Origin: Agapetus fuscipes | Taxonomy: Eukaryota; Arthropoda; Insecta; Trichoptera; Glossosomatidae | Assembly: GCA_951799405.1 (NCBI GenBank) | Contig: OX637359.1 | Coordinates: forward strand, 8,056,201 to 8,120,200 | DNA: 64,000 bases | Reading direction: 5' to 3' | Part shown: positions 33,478 through 45,580 of the stretch, one piece after another | How the letters are laid out: every line of letters starts with the position of its first letter | Position numbering within the stretch: the stretch's first letter is position 1 | The notes under the pieces: model-generated | What the model saw: the letters and a program-made list of their open reading frames with translations, nothing else | Database searches by the model: none | What the model was told of the DNA's origin: nothing | Position numbers and translations under genes: made by a program

Positions 33478-33957
33478 TAAATCTTAATCTAAGCTGCAAG
33501 GATATGTATCACTTGAGATTCATATTAAATGCATTCCCACAAGCAGACACGCGTAATTTCGCGCTCACACATGCCGCATGTGGACCTACAATATAAAAAA
33601 CCCAATCTCAAATGAACATAAGCCCTGCAACTCTTGCCGACCTTCCCTGAAGCAGGGGTGACATTGGCAAAGTGAACCATTTTTTACATGCATGCCCTAA
33701 AACAGACACGTGTTATTTCGGTCTTACAAATGCTGAATATGTACCTAATTACAATTTAACAAACACCCTGCAACTTTTGCCGACCTTCCCTGAAATAGGA
33801 ATGAATGCAAGCCCTAAAACATACACGTGTTAGTTCGCGCTTACAAATGCTGAATATGTACCTACTTACAATTTAACAAACACCCTGCAACTTTTGCCGA
33901 CCTTCCCTGAAATAGGAAAGACATTGGTAAAGTGAACCATTTTTTACAGTTATGCAA
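33478..33957 (-). mobile_element. LINE-A 3' UTR with internal tandem duplication
   Basis: A full reverse copy (33478-33688) is followed by two tandem copies of a 120-bp part (33688-33805 and 33806-33957). Confidence 0.65.
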
Positions 33958-34227
33958 TGCAAAATTGTCAAACCATAGCGTTGGTCTGTAGATGCCACTA
34001 ATTCTTCAAGGTCGTCACTCATCGTCATCATTCTCATTACTGCAGCAGGAAAATGACGTTTAACTCAGCTCTGGGCCAAAGAACTTCCGGTGAAGAAAAA
34101 ATTAGCACTTCCGGTAAAAACGGCTCTCAAATATTTATGTAATCATGCAAGTCCCCATATGGCTATTTTCACTTTAGATGCTGCAGCTCCAAATAACTAT
34201 TTGGATTTTATGTACAAATAAAATTTT

Positions 34228-34437
34228 ACAAAGAAGTTTGTATCAGGCTGAGTACACGCATTCTGTAAAAAAAAAGTTTACTTTTGGCAATATCACTCCT
34301 GTTTCAGGAATGGACTTATGTGCATACTTACGCATGCACCTTATGTAAGCGATAACTTACCTACACGTGTCTACTTGTGAGCGTGCAAACAAATATTAAT
34401 CAAACGTTTATGATATTATATTCTTGCAACCTAGATT
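34228..34437 (+). mobile_element. LINE-A 3' UTR copy, diverged
   Basis: Contains tcactcctgtttcagga and a tail ttgcaacctagatta. Confidence 0.6.
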
Positions 34438-34439
34438 AA

Positions 34440-35930
34440 AGGTAGGTATGCAAAGATGTAATTATAAAAAATATTTAAGTATCTACTATTTTTTAAATCG
34501 AATCAATTTTCGTTTTATTTCCTCTTATTATCTTTTAAATTTGGAAATTATTTCATAAAACGCCATTCCAAAGCATCAATCAAAAATTTCTAACCACCAA
34601 TTCAAGGGCAAAGGTTAAGTTATTTATTCACTATATCTACAAATGGGAACTAAAATACAAACCAATAAATCAAAAGAGTGTCTCAAATTAAATCCATTTA
34701 TTAAAATTAAGCCGAACTAATCTCTCAATTACTTTAAACTAATCCGTTTTAGGAAAGGTCCATAATAAAATTTTGTAATTGATGTTTGACAGTTCAGCCG
34801 CCATATTGTGTTTTTGAATTTTCGTTCTATCCTGTGTTGCCATGACTGGATTTAATATAGTTCCTTGTTTTACGGCTGGGCTGTTAAATTTGCGAATACA
34901 TGGGCAGCTCGTAAAGTTTTCTTGACACTGGCGCTCATAAAATTTACCTGTTGTTTTTTTTTCTATGTACAAAAGCTGTAGGTAATTTAAGTTGCTTCAA
35001 TACATCGCCCATGAAAATAACGATTTTCTCTCTTCTTTTATATTCTCAAAATCTATTTGACATACTACAATCTTTCATTATCTCGTTTTTTTGCACCCTA
35101 TCATTCAGAGTCTTACAAATCATTTCACTGAATTTTAAGCCATTTTTATCGTAACTATATACATACTTTACTCTGGGTTACATTTTCATTGGAGTTACGC
35201 GGTGTTTTGACATATTCCAAAATTAAAAAATAATTACACTTTCCGGATATTTTAAAACTAACCGTTGTATAAGAAACCTTAGTTTATTCACGGCGTTTCG
35301 TTAGCATCGTAGCCAAAGTCTATAGATTCTTCCAATGGATCGTAAAATAACATAAATTTTATATATAATTTGTAAATACTTTACTCAGTTTGTTTTCACC
35401 TACCGTCCAGGTCTCGCATCCATACATTACAGTCGGTAATGATGTTGGTACCATGGTGAGCGTAAGTTTCATTCTTGTAGAATACTCGTACTTCCACCTT
35501 TCTCATCAATTAATGTAGAATGGGTATTTTTAACTGTCATCAAACATATTTTTACGACAACTTGAATGTCTTCAATTAATGACAAGTGAAATGCATACTA
35601 AAAGACAATCTCATGACTTTTTATTGTTCAGTAATTTAATTTTAGAACTGCCATTGCACTTAAATGGATTATCAAAAACTAAAATACCAATAATCATAAA
35701 AATAAAATTTGAAATAATTGTACGTTTATAGTCACTACTTAAAGGGCTTTTATTTTAAAATCTAATTTGGTTGCTTCTTCTTTTATGATTATGTATTTTT
35801 AAGTTATCTCAATCTGCTTTTATCCTTGTCATAACTATTTTAATCTTTTTTTTTTTTTTTACGATCCATTTAATTTAAAGTTGTATTTCTAGTGAAATAA
35901 CGATACTAACAACGAAACATGTGTCGAGTG
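34440..35930. other. mostly unassigned, one LINE trace
   Basis: A minus-strand LINE trace near 35275-35520 (ccgtccaggtctcgcatcca). The rest is AT-rich and unassigned. Confidence 0.45.
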
Positions 35931-35937
35931 GAATTTA

Positions 35938-36150
35938 TTCACTTTTACAGGTAAAGGGGCCGGCTTTTCACCAACCACTTCAGTTGAAGTGGGGGTATCC
36001 CAGTTTCCGAAGGCCTAGTACTTATTATTTGTGAACGCTGAGTATACCTTGCTGGAATTTTATTTTGAGTTTTATATAAACACCGAAACAAAAAATCAAA
36101 CCTGACACCTTCGATGGAAATGGAACCCTAACCTTCAAGTTCGATTTTCA
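35938..36150 (-). mobile_element. SINE-A, diverged, 3' truncated
   Basis: The body ggccggcttttcaccaaccac and cagttgaagtgggggt are clear; the head is degraded. Confidence 0.65.
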
Positions 36151-36174
36151 AATATAGTATCGATTGATTTTAAA

Positions 36175-36325
36175 AACTCATCCGGTCACAAAAGGGCCAT
36201 CTAACCTTACAGTTCAGCAACTGGTTTTTGCTTAACAAAATAGCGACGACCAAGCTCGCGAAGTGTTCTTGAGGCGTGATTTTAACACGAAAACGGTTTC
36301 CACCTAATAAATCGTCTTTACATTA
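36175..36325 (+). mobile_element. SINE-B 3' fragment
   Basis: It holds cagcaactgg, tagcgacgaccaagctcg and the alternative 3' end, diverged. Confidence 0.55.
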
Positions 36326-36754
36326 GATATTAAATGTATAAAATTGAGGAAGGTAGATTGGCTTATACAATTCGATGATGAATAAAGAAAGTAGAAAGAC
36401 TTTTAGGAGGACTATTTTATTATTTCGAGATGGTTTTATTATTTCAAGACTAATTTATTATTTCATCCTGTTGCATGCAGTTGTCAAATGTCATTGTCCG
36501 ATCCCTGATCTCCATTTCGGTGATAATAAAACATAATTCATGCATCTAATTAATTGTTGTGTCACTTTGACATTTGTGGAATAATGGCCGCCACGCATGC
36601 GCCGTCATGGCCGTAAAACAATGTTGCCAGAGCAGTAAAAAATAGATTACTTTCCCACTATCTCCATAGGTACATAAAATAATGTACCTACCTAGGTATT
36701 TAATATTTAGATGATAAAAATAATGTTACAAAACATTCTAAAAACTTTCATTTC

Positions 36755-36985
36755 AGACGAATAGGGTTCAATTCCTACCACGGGTGTCAGACACAATTTC
36801 CAGTTTAATTGTTTTATTTTTATCTTAGTTTTCTTATTATTTATTTTAAGTACTATTTTCTTGTAACCATAGTAGCGGCAAGGTGTACTAAATCTTCACA
36901 AGAATAAAAAAACTGACACTTTCAGGAGCCGGAAATATTATTATTATCAAATACTCCGTGGTTGGAGTAAGGCTGGCCACTTTAC
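36755..36985 (+). mobile_element. SINE-A remnant
   Basis: The B box gggttcaattcc and gtgtcagacacaattt are followed by a badly decayed body. Confidence 0.4.
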
Positions 36986-37099
36986 GTGAGTAAATAAATA
37001 ACATGCCGATACTATTGTTTCGACCACAGTGGTTTCGACTTAACGTTGGTCAGATTTCCTTTTTATATCCTGCTGTTACTTTGTCGCCTTTTCTTCCAA

Positions 37100-37190
37100 G
37101 GGTGGCCAAAGCCTCTGCAAGCTGCCTACTCTTCCTTCTATTCCTACATACTCCATTCTTTCGCAATTGCTATCTTTATTTTTTCCTGTG
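37100..37190 (-). mobile_element. LINE-B 3' fragment
   Basis: Reverse gggtggccaaagcctctgca, then decayed ORF end. Confidence 0.5.
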
Positions 37191-37489
37191 TCTGATTTTG
37201 CAGTTTTGGGAAACGGAATATTTCGGTCTCTGGTTTAACACGACTGACTTTCCTTGTATTGGTTTACTCAACGCTGCCTGTACTTTGTAGACGCATTAGC
37301 TTTAGCCAGTGGTCGACAACCTCAAATGGACATAATAGGGTAGCAAATTTATTTTTAAAGGGTGGAATTGCTTTTCTAGAAACCTTCGAGGATCTTGGTT
37401 TCAGTAGACTTACACCAGACTCTAAAAATAAACTTAAAAAAATGCACCATGTTACACTTGAAACTTCATACCGCATTGGTTACGAAGAG

Positions 37490-37745
37490 CTCGCATGTAC
37501 AGTTTGAAACCTATTTATTTTCACAGGTACGGGGGGCGGCCTTACACCGACCACTTTACTTGAAATGGGAGTGCTCCTACTCCCGTGAGGTCTGGTTCTC
37601 ATTTTTATGAAGGTAGGGTGAGCCTTGCCGATATTATATTTTGGATTTAAAATAAAACCCAGACATGAAAAAAACCTTTCTGACATCCTTGATGGGGTTG
37701 AACCCTAGATTTATGGCATTGAAAGCAAGTATTATACAAGCTAAG
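37490..37745 (-). mobile_element. SINE-A, diverged
   Basis: Reverse body (ttattttcacaggtac, ccgaccacttta) with a weak head. Confidence 0.6.
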
Positions 37746-38202
37746 CCCTCGTTTAAAAGTTTCAATGTGTTTCCGGAAATCAATATGTACTTTTAAGCAT
37801 TTATACAAAGCACTTGATAGAAAAGTAAAGGTTGGTTAAAGTTAATGGTTGTGTTTTGCTTAATTAAGTGTTGAATCGAATGTTCTGGTGAAGTCTAGAA
37901 ACGTGGTATGTAACGATTATCCATGTTTCGAGAAATATCTTTATTTTTGGTATAAATTAAAGACCAAAATTTCTTGTAGAAATCAATCAATTGTAGTAGG
38001 TACTATATTGTGCAAATGTAGCTCTGAACTGAAATCGATAAAATAACTTGTGTACAATAAATTCATTGCAGTAATTTTTATTGAATAGAACCCGCTTAAA
38101 AACATAACGTTATTATCACAAAAAACCTTGATTTGACCATCGCTGTCTCAGACTGGTCTGCTGCGATGACCACATGTTGATCTTCAAATATGTTACTTCC
38201 AG

Positions 38203-38314
38203 GAAACTGCAGATGTGTTCAGGAAGAAACCGATACGGCCGCGGCGCGGCGTCTGCTAACTTTTGTTTACACAAAAGATCTAATAAAAAACGTGCAGACC
38301 TCACAGAACTTTAA
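38203..38314 (+). CDS. possible terminal exon, GC-rich island
   Basis: The acceptor is gttacttccag. In phase 2 it reads RKLQMCSGRNRYGRG and on to TAA at 38312-38314, 37 residues with two Cys and basic clusters. The phase fits the candidate microexon at 20093. The opposite strand also has an open frame with an acceptor-like gttttttattag, so orientation is uncertain. No family is recognised. Confidence 0.28.
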
Positions 38315-38354
38315 CTATTTCGCGATATAATTAGCAGTCTACTGTCTGTGTAGT

Positions 38355-38498
38355 TTGGTCGATAGCTAAGTTGGTAGAATACTTGCGTTGAATGCCAAAA
38401 GATTAAGGTTTAATCGCCATCAAGGATGTCAGAAATTAATGTTCGTTTCTGTGTTTATAACGACACCAAATAAAAATAACGGAACGTTTACTCAGCCT
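38355..38498 (+). mobile_element. SINE-A 5' part
   Basis: Head tggtcgatagctaagttggta and first body part, then a jump into SINE-B sequence (38499-38548). Confidence 0.65.
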
Positions 38499-38549
38499 TG
38501 GGTCTTGCTTGAGAATAAGCGCTTTGTAGCGACGACCATGCTCGTAAAA

Positions 38550-38878
38550 AGCCCGGTCGATAGCTGAGTCGGTAGAATGCTTGCATTCTATATTGCTGAG
38601 AGCAAGGGTTCGATCCCCACCGAGGGTGTCAGAAATGATTTCCCGTTTTGGTGTTTATTTCAAACCCAAATACCAGCAAGGTTTACTCAGCCTTCACAAG
38701 AAATGAGAACCAGCCCCCTTCCGGAGCTGGGCAACTCCACTTCAACTGAAGTGGTTGACATAAGGCCGGTCCTCTTAACTGTACAAATATATAGGTCCCA
38801 ATCACTACGTTGATATTTACAATCACTCTTCGAGAATAACGCGCAAGAAGTTACACTATATGAATAGTTAGTTGCTGC
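38550..38878 (+). mobile_element. SINE-A, near full length
   Basis: Head ggtcgatagctgagtcggtag, B box gggttcgatcc, body, and 3' end gcaagaagttacactatatg. Confidence 0.82.
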
Positions 38879-38879
38879 T

Positions 38880-39010
38880 TTTGTGTGAATCACACCTAAA
38901 GAACCCTCTGCTAGCTTAGTCACAACAGAAAGCTCCAATTACTGAAGCATGACCCAGGTGCTGTAAGGCTGGACTTTTGATGACCCATTTTTGTTTAAAT
39001 TGTAACGAAT
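38880..39010 (-). mobile_element. SINE-B fragment
   Basis: Diverged central body in reverse (gtgctgtaaggctgga), next to a SINE-A copy. Confidence 0.5.
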
Positions 39011-39379
39011 TTTTGACCCAATAAAAGCTGTGCAAAAGTCTATGAAATCTCAGTACTGGGCGTGGCACTCCACTGTCAATGACTTGCCAAAAAAATCATT
39101 TTGTAAACTTGTCAAATTTAGTCACTTTTGGTTATGACTAAATTATGCAATTAAATTGTTTGCTTTTGTGCCAACTTCCTTAAAACTTGTATACCTTCAT
39201 GTATAAAGTAGATAAGTTTAATCTGACTTGCAGAGATATATTGAGGAGTGTAAAATCGAAGGCGATACATGGAAATGATTTCGAGTGTTAATATACTCGT
39301 ATTATAATGTATTTATTTAGTTAAAAAAAACCTAGATAACCTCATTTTAATCCATGGATACGTTTTTTTTTAATTCGCA

Positions 39380-39597
39380 TATTCGATAGTTTCGGTTACG
39401 GCTACATTTTTTATATTTTCAGAAATCCGATAGTTTTCATTATGGATCCGGGCTTTTTTTAATTTTGGATATCTGATAGTTTCATTAACGGATACAGTTT
39501 TTAAAATTTTATTTCAGTTATCCGACAGTTTCGGTTACGGATACGTTTTTATTTTATTTAGGGTACCCGATAGTTTCGGTTACGGATAAAGATATCC
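39380..39597. repeat. degenerate tandem repeat, about 46 bp, five units
   Basis: The anchor ccgatagtttcggttacgga recurs with gatag/gacag at 39385, 39429, 39475, 39524 and 39569, separated by T-rich spacers. Confidence 0.75.
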
Positions 39598-39599
39598 AT

Positions 39600-40500
39600 G
39601 ACATCCCTGGTCAAAAGTAACAGTTCAATTACTATCATATTACTAAATCTTACTATCGATTGATTCATAAAAAAAGCATGAATGAAATCGAGTTTCCTTT
39701 CTTGGAGACAATAATGTCATTCACATACGTAACATTGTACGTACTGGAGTAGTACTTGAAAATCGTAATACAAACCGGAATTAAATAATGTATTCAACTT
39801 CGTTTTTCGTACGAGACTGTATGGAATGCAGTACAGGCAGGGAAGATCAAAATATAGGTGCATTGTAAGCAGGGATGTGCGTCGACTTTCAAGCATGGCT
39901 AGGCAATACAATAATAAATATGGGTTTTACCGGATTTTAATTTTTAGTTAGTAATTTAAGTAATTTTTATCAGATTTAAATTTTTAGTAAGAAATTAAGC
40001 GAGTGCATTACCTTGCATTCAAAAATCATTTCAGATCATGTGGAATGGAAAATAAGTTATTTGTTTGTTTAATTGCTAATTATATTATTTGTGCGTCTGA
40101 TAAGCGTTTGACTGATAAAGTAAAGACACAAAAATTGTGAAATCGCATGACCGGGTTGCTAGAGAAAAAACAGTTTTTAAGAAATTTAATAATAAAATAG
40201 TTTCAGTTTTTTCAGGCTTCTTGTGAAAAACGTAAATAAAGAAGGATAAAAATATTTCAAAAGCGTGTTTTTAGATATATTTTTGTAGCCTTTATAATTT
40301 AGATAAATCTTATATATAAAAAAGGAGAGGGTATTTGCGTCAGTTTTTTTCGAATTTGCAAAAATGTTTTTCTACAAAGTGTTTCTATTGACAAACTGAA
40401 CTAACGCTGTGTTCCAGAATTTTTGGTGTTTGTTTGTTTGTTTGTGTGTTTGTTTGTATATTTGTACCATTATAGGCGCCCAGACCGTTCGCAGCACGAT
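39600..40500. other. unassigned AT-rich stretch
   Basis: A (GTTT)n-like run near 40430-40460. No gene seen. Confidence 0.5.
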
Positions 40501-40554
40501 GCTGAAATTTTGCACACCCCCATAAAGTGTTAGTGGCTAAACAACTGTTAGGGT

Positions 40555-41320
40555 CCGGATGAGGTCACGTGCATATTTCACATACCTGCCATACAGACTG
40601 AAAATTGAAATCTTGCCGCTGGCGGCCATTTTAAATTTACAGACTTGATATTCGAAACGGTCATGCCTCTCAGTAATTTTAACAACTTTTGGAAGAAACT
40701 TTTTCGCAAAAAGTAAATCTTCAAACTAAATTTGTAAATACCTACATAGAAAAAAATAATAACTTTCAGGTGGCACAACGGGCGCATGCATAAAGTTGGA
40801 ACATTGAAATTAGGCATGCTATCTAAACATAAACAGACTTAAATATTTTTAAAAGAACAACGAAATACATGAAGGATTAAGAGTAGCTGCCATACATTTT
40901 TTTTGGTTTCTTCAATATTTAACATTCTCCTGGCGTTCATTTTACAAGTCTGAAGGTTTTTCTTCAATGATCAATTTGCTTTTGCTTATGTCAACATTTT
41001 TTGAAAGAAAACTTTTTTCAATGACAATTTTTTCCAAACAAAATTTTGAAAAACCTGATTTTCACAAAAAAGTCAAATTTATAAGTAAAAAAATCAACTA
41101 TTTTGATGTTACACTCACAATTATAATTTAGCAAAATGTAATGATATGTAATAGGACAATTACGCCAAGTGTATATTTTGCATACCCGCTTTACAAACTA
41201 AAAAAATATATTGCTCTGCAGGCGGCCATTTTGAGTTTATAGACCTCATACTCAAACTTAAAATGCATTTAAGTAAACCCCATAAATTTTGGAAGAAACT
41301 TTTTTTCTACGGCAAATTTC
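40555..41320. repeat. two diverged copies about 600 bp apart
   Basis: 40560-40715 and 41155-41310 share tttcacatacc/tttgcataccc, ggcggccattttaaatttac and ttttggaagaaacttttt. Confidence 0.55.
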
Positions 41321-42765
41321 TTTGAACAAATATTTAAAAAGTAAAATTTCATACAAAGTGTCTTATATATAAAAATAAAAAAAGTTATAAAGTTTTTTTT
41401 TTTTAATTTTCAACAGTCATTTTTTCTTAGAGTTCTGTCGATGGGTCGAACGTTTTCCCATACTTAGATTTTTTGTAGATTGTGAGTTTAGGCATTTTAA
41501 GGTATCTTCAGGTACCAAGCAGTATGAGACACTAAAATATCGTGAAAAGTATCACAAGCAGTTTTAAGATGTCAAAAGATAATTCAGAGCAGGACGAGCA
41601 GTTTGAAGGCATTTCATGACAATAAGAGCAGCTGGAGCAATCGAATAACAAAAGCACCAGTACCAACAAAACGATGCCGTATAGCAAACGCAGTCATGTT
41701 TCATGCCACTATAAGACAATTGCAAGCAACATAGGAACGCTTAAGATACTATTACCACCAAAACGAAAAAGAGCAGAAAAGAGAAGTTGTACACTTAAGT
41801 GATAATGAACGGGTAGAGCATCATTATAAACCATCACCAGAAAAATAAAGAGCAGAAATAAAAAGCAGGATAAAGACTTCAGCACCTGCACAACAATAGG
41901 AAGTAGCACAATCAGGCCTGGGATTCTACCATAAAATTGTCCACTTTTTGTTGTTGTTGTTGGTCAGTTTTCATGTATCTTTTAAAAATCAGAGCAGGGG
42001 TAAAGTGTGCTGGCGAAGCCGGACTTTAAACTGCCCGGAGGGCCTAGCAGCCAACCGTGCGAGAGCGCGGTTTGGTCTGCTAGTCATCAATAAACAAGCT
42101 TGGTTTTTTTCATTACTGTCACTCTTTTACTAAAACCATAAAATTAAAGAAACATATTTTTTTATGAAAAGACAAAACTTTATTTCTTTTGTACAACTGA
42201 TGTCATCGGAATTTAAGTCAAATTAAGTTTTAAAATTACAATAAATATTGTACCTACAATTTTTTTCATTTTATGAAAAAGGGAAGCCCTCGTGAATTGG
42301 GTTATATGGACCGTACGCCACTGGAATATAGGTAGGTATACATAATTTCTTGGTCAAGTGCAGCATTTTATGTTTTTTTTGGGCTGCGCTGCGTTTTGTG
42401 AAGAGAGTGCGCCTCATGGACAAAGGCTATCGCTCCATTGATAATTTTTTAATGTTCCATTTTTAAATATTTGAATTTAAATTTTCATTCCGTGAGCAGA
42501 TTAAGAACAAAGAGGAATATTCCGATTTTGAAAACAGAAATGCATCTATGGAATATTTTTAAAATGCGGTCGGATCATTTTTGAATTTGGAACTTCCTAG
42601 CAACCCGGCCGGGCGACCTCATTCGAAACTCTATGCTTAATCTAAGTTGCACTCTGCACATTATGTAGGTAGGTATAAATGTGTGCTTACTATAGAAAAC
42701 CTGAGAAACCGAAGCTTAGCAAATCTTATTAAATCGGAAAAAACAAGTATTTTAATAATCGGATG
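41320..42765. other. unassigned, possible decayed TE coding near 41490-41780
   Basis: Short open pieces such as KQYETLKYREKYHKQF broken by stops suggest an old transposon gene. Family not identified. Confidence 0.3.
42042..42086. other. strong hairpin
   Basis: ctagcagccaaccgtgc pairs imperfectly with gcgcggtttggtctgctag across a short loop. The CTAGT end resembles a Helitron 3' end, but no matching 5' end was found. Confidence 0.35.
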
Positions 42766-42767
42766 AT

Positions 42768-42990
42768 TTATTTGGTGAGCGCTGTTTTTGTGAATGCCAC
42801 CTCAAGATCGCTCTTGGAGTTTGGTCGTCGCTATAGAAAGCGTCATTTCTCAAGCAAGATCCAATTGCTGTAGCGCTGGATGCTGCTTTGACGACCAGTT
42901 TTTCATAAAAGCAGATGATTTTGTTTAACCCAACGAATAGAATGTTTCAAAATAAAATCGAATCCTATATCTTCCTTTTACGAGTAGAAG
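42768..42990 (-). mobile_element. SINE-B, alternative 3' end
   Basis: It starts gatttatttggtgagcgctg, the reverse of the alternative 3' end, then the central body; the head is degraded. Confidence 0.6.
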
Positions 42991-43429
42991 AACAAAACTG
43001 AAAAAAATAAAAATGATAAATGTATACCTATGTATATACTCCTTTTATTCTACAAATTAAAGAGTTATATAATTATGTTGTATAGAATCATTGATGGCAA
43101 CCTAGGATGTTTTCCAAGACTAAGAAATTAAAGTACCTACATTTTCTGTTTCTATTCGTTTACACCCTTGTCGGAAATCAATTCCTAGATTGCCGTTTTT
43201 GATTCTATACAACTCAAATTATGAAACAGCAATCGCTTTAAATTTTTATGTATCATAAAAATTTACAAACTGCATTTTAAAATTTCACAGCCATTTTTCA
43301 ATTTATTTTCGCCTGCCTTCGATCGGATGATTCCGTCGGTCAATTTCTTGAGAAATATTTCACGTACACCGTTTAATATAGGTATTATTATATTTATTTA
43401 GTGGCCATCGAAAGTATTTCTTCGTCTCG

Positions 43430-43540
43430 AAAACTCGCCAAACGACATTTTGAAGCGAGCGAACCCGCGGGATGTTTGAATATCGAACGGGAGCGCTCAA
43501 GGACACGCGAGCGGCCTATCGTGGAACGCTTTTTGAATTT
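43430..43540. other. CpG-dense island
   Basis: Many CpG dinucleotides in an AT-rich background, with no clear frame or splice sites. It could be a promoter or a degraded GC-rich repeat. Confidence 0.3.
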
Positions 43541-43819
43541 GGAACAATGTTTGGTGTTGCTAGATGTTTAAAATTCTAAACAAATAAAATAAAAAAGTGG
43601 AATACGTACCTACCGCATGAGAAAATAATTCGCACATTTTTCTGAAGAAAAAATTTAATCGTCACACGACCGGGTTGATAGAGAGAATGCAAACTTTTAT
43701 TTTTTATTGCTTGCTTTCTTCTATTTATGTCATCATTTAAAAAAAAAAATATAAATCTGAAATCCATTGAATTATTTTATTTGTACTTACCCTTAGTATA
43801 AACTTAATATTTTATTGTT

Positions 43820-44312
43820 GTGTCGAAAGCTCACTTGGTAGAATGCTTGCGTTCCATGCAAGAGGGCTGGAGTTCGATCCCCACCAAGAGCGACAGATAT
43901 GATTTCCCGTTTCGGTGTTCAATTCCAAACCGAAAACCATAAACACCATCAAGAATTACTCACCCTTTACATCAAAATGAGGGAGCTGGAAAACCCCCAC
44001 TTCAAATAAAGTGGTTGACGTAAGGCTTTACCAGTGAAAATAAATATGTTCCAGTCGTTCCACTTAAAACAAAGCCAATGCAACGCAACACACACCATAA
44101 CACTACGCAGCTAACAGTCCTGCAACAAAGGATCAGAATATCAACCGCTACATCACCAACACCTCTGCGGCACTACAACAAGTGTCGCAGACCCCTACAG
44201 TCTCTGAAATTTAGAGAGTCTCCCGCAAAGTATTCCTTGAAAAAAAATGCGACCTCCTCGGAGACAAAGCGGTAAGATGATTGCACTATATGTGCAACTT
44301 AGTTGCGTTGCG
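43820..44312 (+). mobile_element. SINE-A with SINE-B tail inserted
   Basis: SINE-A 43820-44058 resumes at 44248-44312 with its 3' end. Between them lies other sequence including a SINE-B tail (44160-44247). Confidence 0.6.
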
Positions 44313-44539
44313 ATTTGTTTTGCAAGACGTTTTATTATGATTTTAAAACCTTGACTCGTTGCTTTCATCCCTCATATAAACTATTTTTATATCTCGTTTT
44401 TATTACTCTTTGGCATCAGTGCAAGTATAAAAGTATACAACTCAATCATGGCGTTTACCAAAAATTTCTATGGAAACTGAAACCGCGCCTCTAGTGGGAG
44501 TTAAAGTTTTTATATTACACAAGCTGTACGGTGTTTATA

Positions 44540-44752
44540 TCAAGCTCCAAAATAAAATACCAGTAAGGTTTACTCAGCCATCACAAGAAATGAGTACCAG
44601 CCCTCTCGGGAGCTGGGAAACCCCCACTTCAACTGAAGGCCGGCCCCCTTACTTGTAAAAATAAATAGGTTCAACTCGCCACATGCGACTCCTTCGAGGA
44701 TAATACGGCAAGAAGTTACGCTATGTGTGTAGCTTAGTTGCGTTTTGTTTTT
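44540..44752 (+). mobile_element. SINE-A 3' two thirds
   Basis: The body ctctcgggagctgggaaac and the canonical 3' end are present; the head is missing. Confidence 0.7.
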
Positions 44753-44915
44753 TGCGTTGCGTACCCTACAACCCCTTGTGGTGGCTCGTCTGGTTAAGTA
44801 ACCTCACAGAGCTGTGAAGTTAGGTGTAGTCATTCTGAAAAATCCATTTCGCATACGAGGAAGTACTTCAGGCTTTTGAACGTGAATGCATGAAACTCAT
44901 AGAATAAAAACTCTA

Positions 44916-45148
44916 CCCTTAGTACGAGTTGTAAAACTTGAGAAAAGTAAAGTTTAAGGAAAATATTAAAGCGTGATTTCTCCCAAAATCTGCCGTTTTT
45001 GTTTCTTACACTTTGTGGTCTTAGCAAAAGAGTTACAGTGATTAAGAAAATCAAGTTAAAACAAACAAAAACGGCAGATTTTGGGGGAAATCACTCTTTA
45101 ATAATTGCCGTAAACTTTACATTACTCAAGTTTTGCAACTCGTAAGGG
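44916..45148. mobile_element. TA-flanked fold-back MITE, copy 3
   Basis: Same family, 233 bp, TA flanks; one arm lacks a few bases near the end. Confidence 0.8.
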
Positions 45149-45324
45149 TACTGCTCCAAAATTCACAATTTGTAGACTAAGCGCAAATTTAAAAATGTAA
45201 TGCTTTTCTCCGCGGGCAAGCGACACACTTGTATGGGACTGCCATGCTTAGCAACCAATAACAAAACCCAGCCGGGTGACGACGTTTATTTTCGCGGACT
45301 TTACAATGTTCCGTTGTAAAGGTA

Positions 45325-45552
45325 TACCTATTAACATTTAAAATTCATATTAAATTAACGCCCATAATCAGGCACTTGTAAGTTAGCGCTTACAAATGCT
45401 GAATGTTTACTTACAAATTAAAATCCAATCCTCAAATGCACATAAACCTTGTGCTGACCTTCCTGATACAAGGGTGGCATTGTGCAAAATGAACCATTTT
45501 TACAGTATAAGTGGTCACTGGTCAGCGTCAAACCAACATATAAGTCAAGGAC
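45325..45552 (-). mobile_element. LINE-A 3' UTR copy
   Basis: Reverse, ends accaacatataagtcaagga. Confidence 0.65.
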
Positions 45553-45580
45553 GCGTTTAAAAAAAATCCGGAGCTTAGAG

